Assembly (NCBI GenBank): GCA_001829185.1
Contig: MIAR01000035.1
Location: 62,001 to 126,000 of the forward strand
DNA: 64,000 nucleotides
Reading direction: 5' to 3'
Source: Spirochaetes bacterium GWB1_60_80
GTDB taxonomy: Bacteria > Spirochaetota > Spirochaetia > Treponematales > UBA12059
The notes beneath the pieces are model-generated. The model saw only the letters and a program-made list of their open reading frames with translations. It ran no database searches and had not been told where the DNA came from. How positions within the stretch are numbered: the stretch's first letter is position 1; the number at the start of each line of letters is the position of its first letter. Shown here in pieces: positions 1 through 8,884 of the stretch. A program made the translations under genes and the position numbers.

Positions 1-1279
1 CCAGCTTAAGCGCGCCCTGGCGGTGCAACAAGACCTTGGCCACCCATTCCTTATGGTGCAGCTTGGCCGCCGCCACGTCCAGCAGGCCGTAGCGGTAAGC
101 CGTAGCGCCGGCGCCGGCGCCGGCGGAGAGCGGCGCCAGGCAGCCAATGATGGCGTCGCAGCGCTTGAAGCTGCCGGAATTAAGCGACGAGGCCTTCAAC
201 AGGCCGACGTTGAGGGCCACCACATTGGCGTCCAAATCGGCCAGAGAGCGTCCGCTGGCCGCGGCGTTAGCCTCGGAGCCGTGGATGCCGGACTGGAGGC
301 TGGAGGTGGCGGCGGCGATATCGCTTGAACTCTGCTTGATTTCAATCGTCACCGCGCGCGTCTGCTCGATGGCCGAGACGATCTCCGAGGCGCTGCCCGA
401 CAGTTCGGCAATACCCTCGGCCATGCCGGCGAAGGAGCTGACCGATTCTTCCACGATGGCGGCGATGTCGCCCAGGGAGCGGGCATTGCGCGTTCCGGCT
501 TGTTGGGCGGCCGTAATCGAGTCCTGGATCGAGCTCAAGATGCGCTCGATTTCGGCCGCCTTCTCGGAGGTGGTGGCCGCCAATTTGCGGATCTCGCTGG
601 CCACCACCGAGAAGCCCCGGCCGTACTGGCCGGCGTGGGCCGCCTCGATAGCGGCGTTCATGGCCAGCAAGTTGGTACTAGTGGCAATGTCGTTGATGGC
701 GTGCACCATATCGGTCACCATTATAGAGCGTTGGGCGAATTCCTCAATGACACTGGCCACCTGGCGGGCGGTCTCGACGCCTTCGCGGGCTCTGGCCGAA
801 AGCCGCTGGTTGGCCGCAGTTCGGCCCTCCACGGCGCCGGCGATGGCGGCGGCCGAAGCGGACATCTGCTCGATGGCCGCCGCCGCCTGGGAGACCACGG
901 CCGATTGCCGAACGGCCAGGTCGGCCAGGCTACTGGCGCTAGCCGTCAGCTGCTCCACGGCGCTGGCCGCCGAGGCCAGCTCGCCAGCTAAATTGACGCC
1001 GGCGCCGGACAGGCGACTTGATTCTTTACGAATGCTCATAACCGAGCCCAGGACGTTGACCAGCTCGCCGGAAAGGGCCTGCGAGTCGCCGCGCACCTCG
1101 TTAGCCAGGCGGCGGGATTCCTGGACGGCCGAGGCGGCGACCGACGAGGCCGCGATATTCCCGCCAGCAATGGCCGCCGTCTGCGCGGCCAGCCGGTGGC
1201 GTAGGCGCCGTAGCCGAAACTCCGAAACCGCCAGCGAGGCCAGCAGTGCGCCGCCCAAGCCGAAATATGCCAGAATCAT
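1..1279 (-). CDS. methyl-accepting chemotaxis protein with CZB domain (partial, runs off the window start)
   Basis: This is a chemoreceptor that signals to CheA/CheW. Read on the minus strand from the ATG at 1279 (GAGGGG ribosome site just upstream), the frame stays open to base 1, giving at least 426 residues. It starts with a single hydrophobic segment ([18 protein letters not shown]) and no room for a periplasmic sensor domain. A long helical signalling domain follows, with the conserved hairpin tip ([20 protein letters not shown], then [12 protein letters not shown]). At the truncated C-terminal end the sequence [14 protein letters not shown] resembles the chemoreceptor zinc-binding (CZB) domain, which usually follows the signalling domain in cytoplasmic-type receptors. 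The sensor input is therefore probably the CZB domain itself (zinc or HOCl sensing in known cases); that is inference. A long antisense ORF at 147-1316 is its shadow. Confidence 0.9.
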   Translation of the reverse strand, partial: MILAYFGLGGALLASLAVSEFRLRRLRHRLAAQTAAIAGGNIAASSVAASAVQESRRLANEVRGDSQALSGELVNVLGSVMSIRKESSRLSGAGVNLAGELASAASAVEQLTASASSLADLAVRQSAVVSQAAAAIEQMSASAAAIAGAVEGRTAANQRLSARAREGVETARQVASVIEEFAQRSIMVTDMVHAINDIATSTNLLAMNAAIEAAHAGQYGRGFSVVASEIRKLAATTSEKAAEIERILSSIQDSITAAQQAGTRNARSLGDIAAIVEESVSSFAGMAEGIAELSGSASEIVSAIEQTRAVTIEIKQSSSDIAAATSSLQSGIHGSEANAAASGRSLADLDANVVALNVGLLKASSLNSGSFKRCDAIIGCLAPLSAGAGAGATAYRYGLLDVAAAKLHHKEWVAKVLLHRQGALKL

Positions 1280-1434
1280 GAATGCCCCTCACGCCGGATT
1301 TGAAATTCAAATATAGCGGCAATGAATCCGAAAAACAACTGAAAACTACCGCTATTTTGGAGATACCGCCTTTGGGGGTATGGCACAGCCCTCCTGCCAG
1401 CGCCGCGGCGGACTGTCAGCGCAGCGGCGAACTG

Positions 1435-1854
1435 TCAGCGCGGCACCGTCTTGTCGGTCAAGACAAGAACCAACGAAACGGCGTAAGCGCCAAGCGCCAG
1501 GCAGAAGGTTGCCAGCATGCTGTACTGGATGGTGGGGTTCATCGAACCTTGCGGATAGATAAGCTGCATCGCCACCCGGCAAGCCCACAGCAGACAAGTG
1601 GCAGCTAAAACCACCGCCATCGAAAAGCGCGCCGGCGGACCAAAGGCCAAGAACAGGTTCATCAAGCCGAACAGCACCAAGGAAAGCGAGAAGAAGACAT
1701 TGATGGCCCGGACGGCGATGATCAGCTCGGTCGCGGTCGGGTCCATGAACGAATACCACTTCCAGATGGCCGGCACCCAGAAATGCCAGATACCAAAGCC
1801 AATCGAGGCTAGGCTACCAAAGCTCACCAAGATCCGCACCGCCACATTCCGCAT
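1435..1854 (-). CDS. small integral membrane protein, unknown function
   Basis: 139 residues with about four hydrophobic segments (near residues 5-25, 40-65, 75-95 and 108-130), so an inner-membrane protein. I do not recognise the family. The chosen start is the ATG at 1854 because a GGGAGG ribosome site lies 5 bases upstream; an in-frame upstream start at 1878 lacks one. It is a lone gene between the chemoreceptor and a repeat element, with no clear operon partner. Confidence 0.6.
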   Translation of the reverse strand: MRNVAVRILVSFGSLASIGFGIWHFWVPAIWKWYSFMDPTATELIIAVRAINVFFSLSLVLFGLMNLFLAFGPPARFSMAVVLAATCLLWACRVAMQLIYPQGSMNPTIQYSMLATFCLALGAYAVSLVLVLTDKTVPR

Positions 1855-1880
1855 CGACGCCTCCCGGCCTGGCCGCACCT

Positions 1881-2116
1881 AGGAGCCTGTCGGACTTAGG
1901 AGCGCCAAAAAAATTTTCTAGGTAAAATTAGCATGCCATTCTAGTGAACCCAGAATTTCGACCTGCTTTTCACGCTTTTTGGCCGATCTCAGCGCCCCGC
2001 GGCGTAAAATCGGCTCGTCAATCGGGCCATACAGAAAGTATGGCCCTCAATCCTCACCAATTTTCCACTCGCGGCTCGCTTTCGCTGGGCCAAAATCCTA
2101 AGTCCGACAGGCTCCT
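1881..2116. mobile_element. MITE-like element with 21-bp terminal inverted repeats
   Basis: The 21 bases aggagcctgtcggacttagg(a) at 1881-1901 recur as a perfect inverted copy at 2096-2116, bounding 236 bp without a convincing gene. Inside lies a perfect 9-bp hairpin (gggccatac at 2024-2032, gtatggccc at 2038-2046, 5-base loop). Small size, perfect ends and no coding capacity fit a non-autonomous miniature inverted-repeat element moved by a transposase in trans. No target duplication is obvious at the edges. The ORF at 1989-2210 has no family resemblance and was not annotated. Confidence 0.65.
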
Positions 2117-2212
2117 TGCCAGGAAAATCTATTGCCGGCTCACCGGCCAGCCAGGCATAATACAACCGTCTGGCCGGGCTGGCAAGCCAAATCGAGGTGA
2201 TCCGGCCCATTA

Positions 2213-3463
2213 TCAGAACGCCACCGCCAGTGAAATCCCGATTTCTGGCACGAAGAAGTCGAACCAGCTAGTCGGTCCGGTACTGAGCCGGCCGCCGTAC
2301 TCGCTGGCTTCATCCCCCGTAAACCACAGAGCCTCCAGGCCGAACGTGAATGATTGCACGGGCGACCAGCTGGCCTGTCCCAGCCAGGCAGTGGAAAAGT
2401 CGACTAGGTTGACCAGAACGCCGACGCTGGCTTTGAAACGGTCATCGACGGCTTTTTCCAGCATACCGAAGGCATAAGCCCGCGCCAGCGTCATACAGTC
2501 GCCAGTAACTGGCAGTAACCTATTGTAGACAGCGCTTTCCGATGCGCCGCCGCCCAAATAGGCCGCCTCGACCCGGAGTTCCAACTCTACCACCGGGATA
2601 GTCACAGCCAAGCCAGCGCAGGCGTCGATGTCCAGTTCCGGCTCTATGGCCGTATAGACTCCGGCCGCTTGGTTAAAGATCCGCCAGGCCGTTTCGCCGT
2701 ACAGGGTAAAGGGCCCCAGGAAGCCGGTCGCGTCTAAACCTAGCCGCCATTCGGCGCCGGCTGCCGCATGCAGCAGTGAGCGACTCAGTGATAAAGAAAT
2801 ATCAACCGCATCGAGCCGGGCAACCGCGCGCAACCCGAGCGGAAAGTCGGCTGGATCGAGCTCCGCCAATAGCGGCACGGCGCCACGTAGTCGGGGCTCA
2901 GCCAACGCGTAGGCTTCCACGGCTATACCCGGCAGCACCGCTGCGGCCAGGGACAGGCCGACTCGCCCTTCAGCTTCGGCCTCGTCAATCCCAGGAAAGA
3001 CCGGAGCCAGGGCGCGAGCCGTCGGATTAAAGACGTAGCCGGCTCCCCACGGCAAATGGATGATGCCGAAGCGGCCGTCGAAGGCTCCGAGGGAAAAAGC
3101 GACATAGGCCTGGTGGAGCGCGATAGCGCGGTGCAGATCGATTCCCAGGGGCAGGAGTGGCAGGGGTGACGGCAAGGCCAGCCCGGCGGCCAGGGCGCGG
3201 GCGGCCAGCGACGACGCGCCGAATTCAAAGCGTAATGAGGCTTCGGCCCGGAAGCTCGTTGCGCCGGTCGAATCATACTCGATTCCCAGCCTGGTAACCG
3301 ACACGCTACCCGGCTGGGGCGTGTCTTCCAGGGTTACGGAAGCTTCCAGCCGGGATACGCCGAAAACGTCCCAGCCATTAGCCTGGGCGGTTGCCGTTGT
3401 CGTCGTCGCCAGCGCCAGTGCCAAGGTGATAATCGCCGTATAGATGGTGTGTGATGATTTCAT
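2213..3463 (-). CDS. putative outer-membrane beta-barrel protein of the RND operon
   Basis: 416 residues beginning with a signal peptide (hydrophobic core IITLALALATTTTATAQA). The rest is rich in alternating polar/hydrophobic stretches with aromatic residues and ends in GISLAVAF, a terminal phenylalanine typical of outer-membrane barrels. It is the last gene of the TetR-RND-LolA-like-barrel operon and starts 9 bases after the stop of the LolA-like gene. In related operons the third protein is an uncharacterised barrel that may receive lipid or lipoprotein cargo from the periplasmic partner; here that is inference from order. No specific family is recognised. Confidence 0.7.
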   Translation of the reverse strand: MKSSHTIYTAIITLALALATTTTATAQANGWDVFGVSRLEASVTLEDTPQPGSVSVTRLGIEYDSTGATSFRAEASLRFEFGASSLAARALAAGLALPSPLPLLPLGIDLHRAIALHQAYVAFSLGAFDGRFGIIHLPWGAGYVFNPTARALAPVFPGIDEAEAEGRVGLSLAAAVLPGIAVEAYALAEPRLRGAVPLLAELDPADFPLGLRAVARLDAVDISLSLSRSLLHAAAGAEWRLGLDATGFLGPFTLYGETAWRIFNQAAGVYTAIEPELDIDACAGLAVTIPVVELELRVEAAYLGGGASESAVYNRLLPVTGDCMTLARAYAFGMLEKAVDDRFKASVGVLVNLVDFSTAWLGQASWSPVQSFTFGLEALWFTGDEASEYGGRLSTGPTSWFDFFVPEIGISLAVAF

Positions 3464-3472
3464 GCCATGCTC

Positions 3473-4222
3473 CTATTTGTCAAAACGCGCTGGATCGAAG
3501 AGCCGGTCTTCCAGCGTAACGCCATACTGAGCCTCAAGCAGCCGCACCACGGTGCGTGAGCCGGTGTTCAGATTGCGCATTTCCAGGCGCGCGGCACGCG
3601 ACTCGCCATTAAAGTCGCGGTATTCGAAAAAGGACAGTTCCTTGTACCAGCCACCTTCGCTTGATGAATAAAAGGTAATTCTGATTGGTCGTCCGTCTGC
3701 TTTGGCAACGTTTATGCGCACAACCTCGTAGGCGGCGGCGCTGGAACGGGCGCGGCCCTCGATCGTCCAACTGCTGTCATCCTCGGCGATCAGCGTAAAT
3801 TCATAGCCATCCGCCCAGGCACCGGCGCCGAGGTCTTCATAAGAGAAATCGCCGCCGACGCCTTGGACCGAACCGGAGCGGGAGTCCCCGGCGATCTTGC
3901 GAACCCGCCCGGTGGATGGAAAGTAGACCCAGCTATCCGCGCCTTTGGTCAGAATGCGTAAGCCGCGAATGGTTCGGGGTTCCTCAAAACTGGTCAAAGA
4001 TGCGCCATCCTCCCGCTCCCAGCTCAGGACGACGAAACCGCGCGCGGCGCCGCCGCCGGCGGGATATACGGTCATCTCGAAGCGCGACTGCGCGGCTCCT
4101 TGCGGTTCGAGTGCGTCTATCCGGCGGGCGATGGCCATGCCGGCCTCGTCGGCCAGAAGCGGAACGCAGAACGCGGAGAAAGCCATTGCCAGCAGAATGC
4201 CTCGTAATGTGGCCTGTTTCAT
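3473..4222 (-). CDS. outer membrane lipoprotein-sorting-like protein (LolA fold)
   Basis: 249 residues with a signal peptide (GILLAMAFSAFCVPLLADEA). The features RFEMTVYPAGG, SFEEPRTIRGLRILTK, DSWVYFPSTGRVRKIAGDSRSGS and GGDFSYEDLG match the COG2834-type proteins encoded beside MMPL/RND exporters. They share the LolA/LolB half-barrel fold that shields a lipid tail in the periplasm. Its start overlaps the RND stop by four bases (ATGA), so translation is coupled. Likely role: a periplasmic carrier or chaperone for whatever the RND protein exports. Substrate unknown. Confidence 0.85.
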   Translation of the reverse strand: MKQATLRGILLAMAFSAFCVPLLADEAGMAIARRIDALEPQGAAQSRFEMTVYPAGGGAARGFVVLSWEREDGASLTSFEEPRTIRGLRILTKGADSWVYFPSTGRVRKIAGDSRSGSVQGVGGDFSYEDLGAGAWADGYEFTLIAEDDSSWTIEGRARSSAAAYEVVRINVAKADGRPIRITFYSSSEGGWYKELSFFEYRDFNGESRAARLEMRNLNTGSRTVVRLLEAQYGVTLEDRLFDPARFDK

Positions 4223-7041
4223 AGTGATGCCTCCTTAGTTGTTTGAGAGTTCGCCTCGGCCGGGACAACCTCGTCAGTTATATTTTTTTCTGCTACCGTG
4301 GCCTTCCGGCGGCTAACGCGCGCACTGAGTGATAGCAGCGCGGGCAGTACGGTAAAACTGGGCAGAACGCAGCAGGCGATGCCCAACGCCAGAATGGTTC
4401 CCAGATCCATGATCGCCTTAAAACTGGCGACCAGGGCCAGCGAACCGAAACCCAAGAAGGTGGTGAGAGCGGAAAGGCAGACCGCCTTCGTGGAATCCTG
4501 GTAGACCAGGCGGAGCCTGGCTTCGGTGGCCAAGCCAACGGTAGCCTGCCAGCGGCTGATGAAATGGACACCGTAGTCGATACCCATGCCTATCACCAAA
4601 GGCAGTGCCAGAATGCTGACAATATTGAATTTGCCGATCAACGGGTAGATGCCGAACATCAGGAGCACGCCAATGCCCAGATTGAGCACGGCCACCAGCG
4701 TCAGCTGCGGCGAGCGAAAACCAAGCCAGGTCATCAACAGCACGAACAGCGCGACGATGAGGCCCGACTTTTTAGCCTCAGCCAGGGTCACCCTGGACAA
4801 TTCAATGCCAAGCTGGAGACTGCCCGTCAGGCGCGGGTCGATTTCGCCCAGTTCCTGGACGTACTGGCGGACGGTGGCATCATCGTATAGCCCGTTGGTC
4901 GGCGTCACTTTGACCAAATAGCCGGTACCATCATCGCTACGGGTTTCGGTCAGGATGTCGGGTGGCAGATCATCGGCGCCAATGTGTCGGTCGATGGCCG
5001 ACATGGCGGCAACTCGGGCGCACAGCGCACTGGCGAAGGCGTCGTCCAGGGCTTTGAGGCGAGCCAGTCCGTCGGCGCTGGCGGCGGCTTTTTCCAGCGC
5101 CGCGATCAGCGTAGCGAACACTTCTCTACCCGGCTTGCCCCTTTCAGCCCCACGGATTACCCCGATCATGGCGTCGCGTTTCAGTATTGGCAGGCAGTCC
5201 TCGCCGAGTGAGGCGGCCGCTAAATCGGCCAGCTCGATGACATTCCACTCCAGACGGCGGAATTCGTTAACCAGGTCGACCGCTCGCGCCGTGTCCCAGT
5301 TGTGGCTTTCCGGCCGGCGCTCGGCTTGGCCGATGCGGGCTATCAGTGCCAGGCGAGCGTCCTGTTCGGCCACTTCGGGTATGAAGTCGGCGATCGATTC
5401 GGCGCTGCGTACGAAGGCGCTACCATAGGCCTTGTCCGTCAGCCGCCGGGCTTCTTCGATGCTGTCGACCATCGCCAGGCTAGTGAAGGTGGACATGCGG
5501 AAACGTTCGTTGATGGCCGCCTCGCTGCGCTGGGTCTCGGTATCGCGCGGGCCGATCGCCCGAAAATCATACTCAAAGCGGTTGCGCGGTATCATGGGAA
5601 GAATCAAGGCGCACAGGCAAACGGCGACGGACAGGGTGGCCGCACGGTGCCGGCCAAAAAAAGTCCCCGCCCGGGCGGCGGCGTTGAAGGTCAGGACGGC
5701 GCGATTGCGCGTCTGGTCGGAACGGGCTTGGCCCGGAAAGAGGCAAAGCAAGGCGGGCAGCACTGTGAAGGTTGTCAGCAGACAAGTCAGAATACCCGTT
5801 CCGGCAATCAAACCGAACTGTTGGAAGGCCGGAGAGCGCGACAGGACAAGAGAATAAAAAGCGCCGGCAGTAGTCAGAGCGCCAATTAATACCGGGACGA
5901 AGATTTTGGCAAAGCAGTCAGCCATGGCCTCCGTTTGGCTGCGGCCTTCCATTCTAGCCTCGTCGTAGCGCGTCGCCAGGTGAAGGCCAAAATCGATGCC
6001 CAGGCCGACCAGCAGGGCGCCGAAGGAACTGGTAATCATATTGAGCTTGCCGACAGCCAGGGCGGCAAAGCCGATGTCCAGGATTATACCGACCGCCAGG
6101 GCCAGCAGCGTGAACAGGATGGCGCGCAGGCGCCGGAACGAAAAGGCTAACAAAATGAAAATCGCGCCAAAAGCCAGCAGGCTGGGAATGAAGGCATCGG
6201 CGCCCAGCGCTTGTTCCTCGTCGGCTTCACCGGCCACGTCACCGGTCAGGCTGACGCGCAGCCCCGGATGTCGGCCGGCGACAGCGGCGCTGACCGTTCT
6301 TGTCCGTTCGGTCATATCGCTGAGTTTTCGCCTGTCACCCAGATCGAAGGTGGGACTCACTGTCATCAGAAGCGTCGTGCCCTGCGCATCAACCAGGTAA
6401 CGGTCACCGAACACTAGATCGTCGACCAGCGCGGCCGCTACCGGCGCGGCATCCAGCGCGTTGTCATCCAGAGCCGCGTACAGGTCGCGGGCGAACAGCT
6501 CGAAGCCCGTCATCGTTCGAACCAGCTCGTCCTCGCCACTGCCGCGCTCCACTTCTTCCGAACCGTCGGCCAGCTTGTCCTCAAGCGTGTCATTGAGCGA
6601 GCGCAGGAATGGCAGCAGGTTGGGCTCAGCCAAGAGGCGAAGCTGGTCTTCCAGCGCTTCCGTATCGGCCAGCAGCAGCCCCCAGCTCTCCAAGAAATCC
6701 CTATCCATCGATACGCGGATATTGCGAACCAGCGGGTTCAATCTAGCATCGTCACGCACCAGCTCGGCCAGTTCCTCAGCCGCCGCGATTAAGGTGGATC
6801 GATCGGGATGCTCCAGCATGACCACCAGACTCGAGGTGGTGGTAAATTTATCAGTTATTCCCAGGTAATGCTGCCCGGCCAGGTTGTCGGCCGGCAGCAT
6901 ATCGGCGATGGCGGTTTCAAAGCGCAGACTGCGCGCCCCCACCAGGGCAAGCCCGACTAGTAGCAGGCTCGCTACCAGTATGTAGATTGACCGCTTGGCA
7001 ACCGCACGTCCCAGTGTTCTAGCCACGTGTTCCAGTTTCAT
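4219..7041 (-). CDS. RND superfamily exporter, MMPL/Patched-like
   Basis: 940 residues with the duplicated RND plan: one N-terminal membrane helix, a large periplasmic domain, a five-helix block, then a second helix (about residue 475), a second periplasmic domain and a final helix block. The conserved acidic membrane motifs are visible in both halves (GLGIDFGLHLATRYDEA and GMGIDYGVHFISRW). Members of this family move lipids, hopanoids or other hydrophobic molecules using proton motive force. The ATG at 7041 was chosen because GGAGG stands 5 bases before it; a TTG at 7053 has no such site. The gene is first in the operon after the tetR gene, has a TetR operator in its leader, and overlaps the LolA-like gene by four bases. 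Confidence 0.93.
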   Translation of the reverse strand: MKLEHVARTLGRAVAKRSIYILVASLLLVGLALVGARSLRFETAIADMLPADNLAGQHYLGITDKFTTTSSLVVMLEHPDRSTLIAAAEELAELVRDDARLNPLVRNIRVSMDRDFLESWGLLLADTEALEDQLRLLAEPNLLPFLRSLNDTLEDKLADGSEEVERGSGEDELVRTMTGFELFARDLYAALDDNALDAAPVAAALVDDLVFGDRYLVDAQGTTLLMTVSPTFDLGDRRKLSDMTERTRTVSAAVAGRHPGLRVSLTGDVAGEADEEQALGADAFIPSLLAFGAIFILLAFSFRRLRAILFTLLALAVGIILDIGFAALAVGKLNMITSSFGALLVGLGIDFGLHLATRYDEARMEGRSQTEAMADCFAKIFVPVLIGALTTAGAFYSLVLSRSPAFQQFGLIAGTGILTCLLTTFTVLPALLCLFPGQARSDQTRNRAVLTFNAAARAGTFFGRHRAATLSVAVCLCALILPMIPRNRFEYDFRAIGPRDTETQRSEAAINERFRMSTFTSLAMVDSIEEARRLTDKAYGSAFVRSAESIADFIPEVAEQDARLALIARIGQAERRPESHNWDTARAVDLVNEFRRLEWNVIELADLAAASLGEDCLPILKRDAMIGVIRGAERGKPGREVFATLIAALEKAAASADGLARLKALDDAFASALCARVAAMSAIDRHIGADDLPPDILTETRSDDGTGYLVKVTPTNGLYDDATVRQYVQELGEIDPRLTGSLQLGIELSRVTLAEAKKSGLIVALFVLLMTWLGFRSPQLTLVAVLNLGIGVLLMFGIYPLIGKFNIVSILALPLVIGMGIDYGVHFISRWQATVGLATEARLRLVYQDSTKAVCLSALTTFLGFGSLALVASFKAIMDLGTILALGIACCVLPSFTVLPALLSLSARVSRRKATVAEKNITDEVVPAEANSQTTKEASL

Positions 7042-7068
7042 GGTGTCCTCCAATTGACTTCGACAAAA

Positions 7069-7084
7069 AACTAACTAGTTAGTT
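7069..7084. promoter_or_regulatory. TetR operator 1 (upstream of the RND gene)
   Basis: A perfect 16-bp palindrome, AACTAACTAGTTAGTT, lies 28-43 bases before the RND start codon. It matches a second site at 7924-7939, in front of the tetR gene, at 14 of 16 positions. The pairing of identical palindromes with an adjacent tetR gene is strong evidence for an operator. Confidence 0.8.
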
Positions 7085-7291
7085 AAGTTCACCTCGTAAA
7101 ATAGATTGCGCTGCCTCCTTTATTCGCCATCGTTGCTATTTGCAAAGACTGACGGCTCTTTGACAGCCGCTAACGTATTGGCGCTAGCTGGCACAGGCCA
7201 CACTCAGTCGCTTAGCTTGGTGCTGGATCGTCTAAAGCCAAGGCTTTTAGGCAATAGATTTGATAGCTGTCACCTTTGTTATTCATGGAAA

Positions 7292-7909
7292 TCAAGTCCC
7301 TTTTGCGCCGTACAGACGGAAACTATACGTGACATGCGTACCGATAAACGCATCCATGAACATGTCGCGCAATTCTGGTTCGGTCATGCTGAAGTGCTTC
7401 ATCCAGTGGTTGTGGTAGACCACGTAATTCAGCAAGGGCATGATGCCGGTAAAGAATTCCATGACTTCCGATTGGGCGGCCTGCTCCATTGAAAGATTGG
7501 TTGCCACGCCAGAGGCAAACATCCGCGTCATGGTCTCCTTGATCAGGCCGAATACCAACGACCGATCCGGAGCCGCCTTGAGCGATTCCATAAGCAGCAC
7601 CCGAATCACTTGTTCGTGTTCTTCAAGTGCATCCAGGTACTGGCCCAGTATGGCTTTCAGTTCCGGTAGATTGGATAAATCGGCCTTGGCGAATTGTTCC
7701 GCGGCCATGAACGCGAAGAGATGTTCCAGCGTCTCATGACAGAGTACTTCCAGTATTTCATCCTTACTCTTGAAGTAATAATAGATGAGCGCCTTGTTCA
7801 CCTGGGCCGCTTTGGCGATTTCGTCCACCCGGGCGCCGTCGAAACCTTTTTCGGCGAAAATACGGGCCGCTGCTTCGAGGATGCGCTGTTTGCTTTCAAG
7901 ATCACTCAT
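7292..7909 (-). CDS. TetR/AcrR family repressor of the RND operon
   Basis: 205 residues. The N-terminal helix-turn-helix is canonical (KQRILEAAARIFAEKGFDGA, then VDEIAKAAQVNKALIYYYFK SKDEIL), followed by a helical ligand-binding domain of normal length. It is on the same strand as and upstream of the RND/LolA-like/barrel genes, 250 bases away. Its own promoter and the leader of the RND gene carry near-identical 16-bp palindromes, so it very likely represses both itself and the exporter operon until a ligand (perhaps the exported compound) binds. A weak GGGAAG ribosome site precedes the ATG. Confidence 0.92.
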   Translation of the reverse strand: MSDLESKQRILEAAARIFAEKGFDGARVDEIAKAAQVNKALIYYYFKSKDEILEVLCHETLEHLFAFMAAEQFAKADLSNLPELKAILGQYLDALEEHEQVIRVLLMESLKAAPDRSLVFGLIKETMTRMFASGVATNLSMEQAAQSEVMEFFTGIMPLLNYVVYHNHWMKHFSMTEPELRDMFMDAFIGTHVTYSFRLYGAKGT

Positions 7910-7923
7910 TTCATCTTCCCGTT

Positions 7924-7971
7924 AACTAACCAGATAGTTAATAACATACGACACGAACCACCGCCTGTCAA
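7924..7971 (-). promoter_or_regulatory. tetR promoter with overlapping TetR operator 2
   Basis: Reading the minus strand: -35 TTGACA (7966-7971), a 17-base spacer, -10 TATGTT (7943-7948). The predicted start of transcription (about 7936) falls inside the 16-bp operator AACTAACCAGATAGTT (7924-7939). Repressor bound here would block the promoter, the usual TetR autoregulation geometry. Confidence 0.8.
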
Positions 7972-8134
7972 GTAAATAAAACAGTAAATCTGTCAAAAAA
8001 AGTCGCCCCTAGCCCCCGAAGCGCAATTCATGCGAAAAACAGCCGGCTGGGTTCAGATAGGCATTACACTGCTGTCTGACCAGGCCGGCCCGCCGAATCG
8101 CACGGCCGCCAGCAACCCACTGTTCCGTAACCTG

Positions 8135-8884
8135 TCAGTCCTCCCAGTCACGCAGGCCGGCCAGATCGTAGACCAGGAGTCCGCCGCGTTCGGTTTCCAC
8201 CAAGCCGGCTGCCTCCAGCCGCTTCAGGCAACGGTTGACCGTCTCGCGGGTCAGACCTAGCGCCTCGGCCAACTCAGCCTGGCTGCGCTCCAGCCGCCGC
8301 GTGCCGCCAGCGGCCGCCTCCAGGCCAGCGGCCGGCGCCACCCCAGCCATACCGCAACAGGCGGCCGCGATGGCCCGGGCGACACGCTCGGCGGCGCTGG
8401 CCGTGGCCAGCTGGCTGTACACGTTGTACTGACCCTCGGCCAACAGCCGACAGGCCAGTTCGCGGAACCAGCCTTCGCGGCGCAGGGCCGCCAGGTTGAA
8501 GCTGCCCACCCGGCGCAGGCGGCAGGCTTCCACGGCCAGGGCGTCGGTCAGGCAGATCCGGCCCAACCAGGCCTCCGGCAGGCAGAGCCAGCCACCTGGC
8601 GTCACATCGTCCAGTGGCTGCGACGACGAGCCGTGCCAGCGCAAGGGTCGAATACGGCCGGCCAGCAGCAACCAGACCGCGTCAGCCGCGTCGCCCTGGT
8701 AATAGAGGGCTCGGCCGGCGCGCAGCGTGGCTTCCACCGAATAGCGTTCCAAGCCTTCGAGCTCGCTCCGGCCCAGCGTCGGCAGCAGCTGAGCCAGGCT
8801 ACCTTGGCTGGCCAGGCTACCTTGGCTGGCCAAGCTCCCTTGGCTAGCCAGGCTCACCTGGCCGCCCCCAACGTCAGCGGCCAT
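8135..8884 (-). CDS. Crp/Fnr family transcriptional regulator
   Basis: 249 residues: a cyclic-nucleotide-binding-like beta-roll (about residues 35-150) and a C-terminal Crp-type winged helix (RSQAELAEALGLTRETVNRC, LKRLEAAGLV). The phosphate-binding cassette expected for cAMP (GELAL...R.A) is not recognisable; the region reads GGWLCLPEAWLGRICLTDAL, so the ligand is probably not cAMP. No Fnr-type cysteine cluster is seen. The N-terminus holds three SLASQG repeats encoded by an 18-bp tandem repeat. The start (8884) overlaps the end of the upstream switch-like gene by 11 bases, so the two are co-transcribed; a start inside the repeat is possible. Confidence 0.85.
   Translation of the reverse strand: MAADVGGGQVSLASQGSLASQGSLASQGSLAQLLPTLGRSELEGLERYSVEATLRAGRALYYQGDAADAVWLLLAGRIRPLRWHGSSSQPLDDVTPGGWLCLPEAWLGRICLTDALAVEACRLRRVGSFNLAALRREGWFRELACRLLAEGQYNVYSQLATASAAERVARAIAAACCGMAGVAPAAGLEAAAGGTRRLERSQAELAEALGLTRETVNRCLKRLEAAGLVETERGGLLVYDLAGLRDWED
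8793..8864. repeat. 18-bp tandem repeat inside the Crp/Fnr gene
   Basis: Four head-to-tail units begin at 8793, 8811, 8829 and 8847. The first two are identical (gccaggctaccttggctg), the third and fourth diverge. In the coding frame they add SLASQG blocks near the protein N-terminus, so copy-number change would keep the reading frame. Confidence 0.85.

Noticed and set aside
147-1316. 389-codon plus-strand ORF
   Set aside because: It is antisense to the chemoreceptor, whose minus-strand frame has unmistakable signalling-domain motifs; in GC-rich DNA such shadow frames are common.
1989-2210. 73-codon ORF overlapping the MITE-like element
   Set aside because: Crosses the inverted repeat end, no ribosome site, no similarity.
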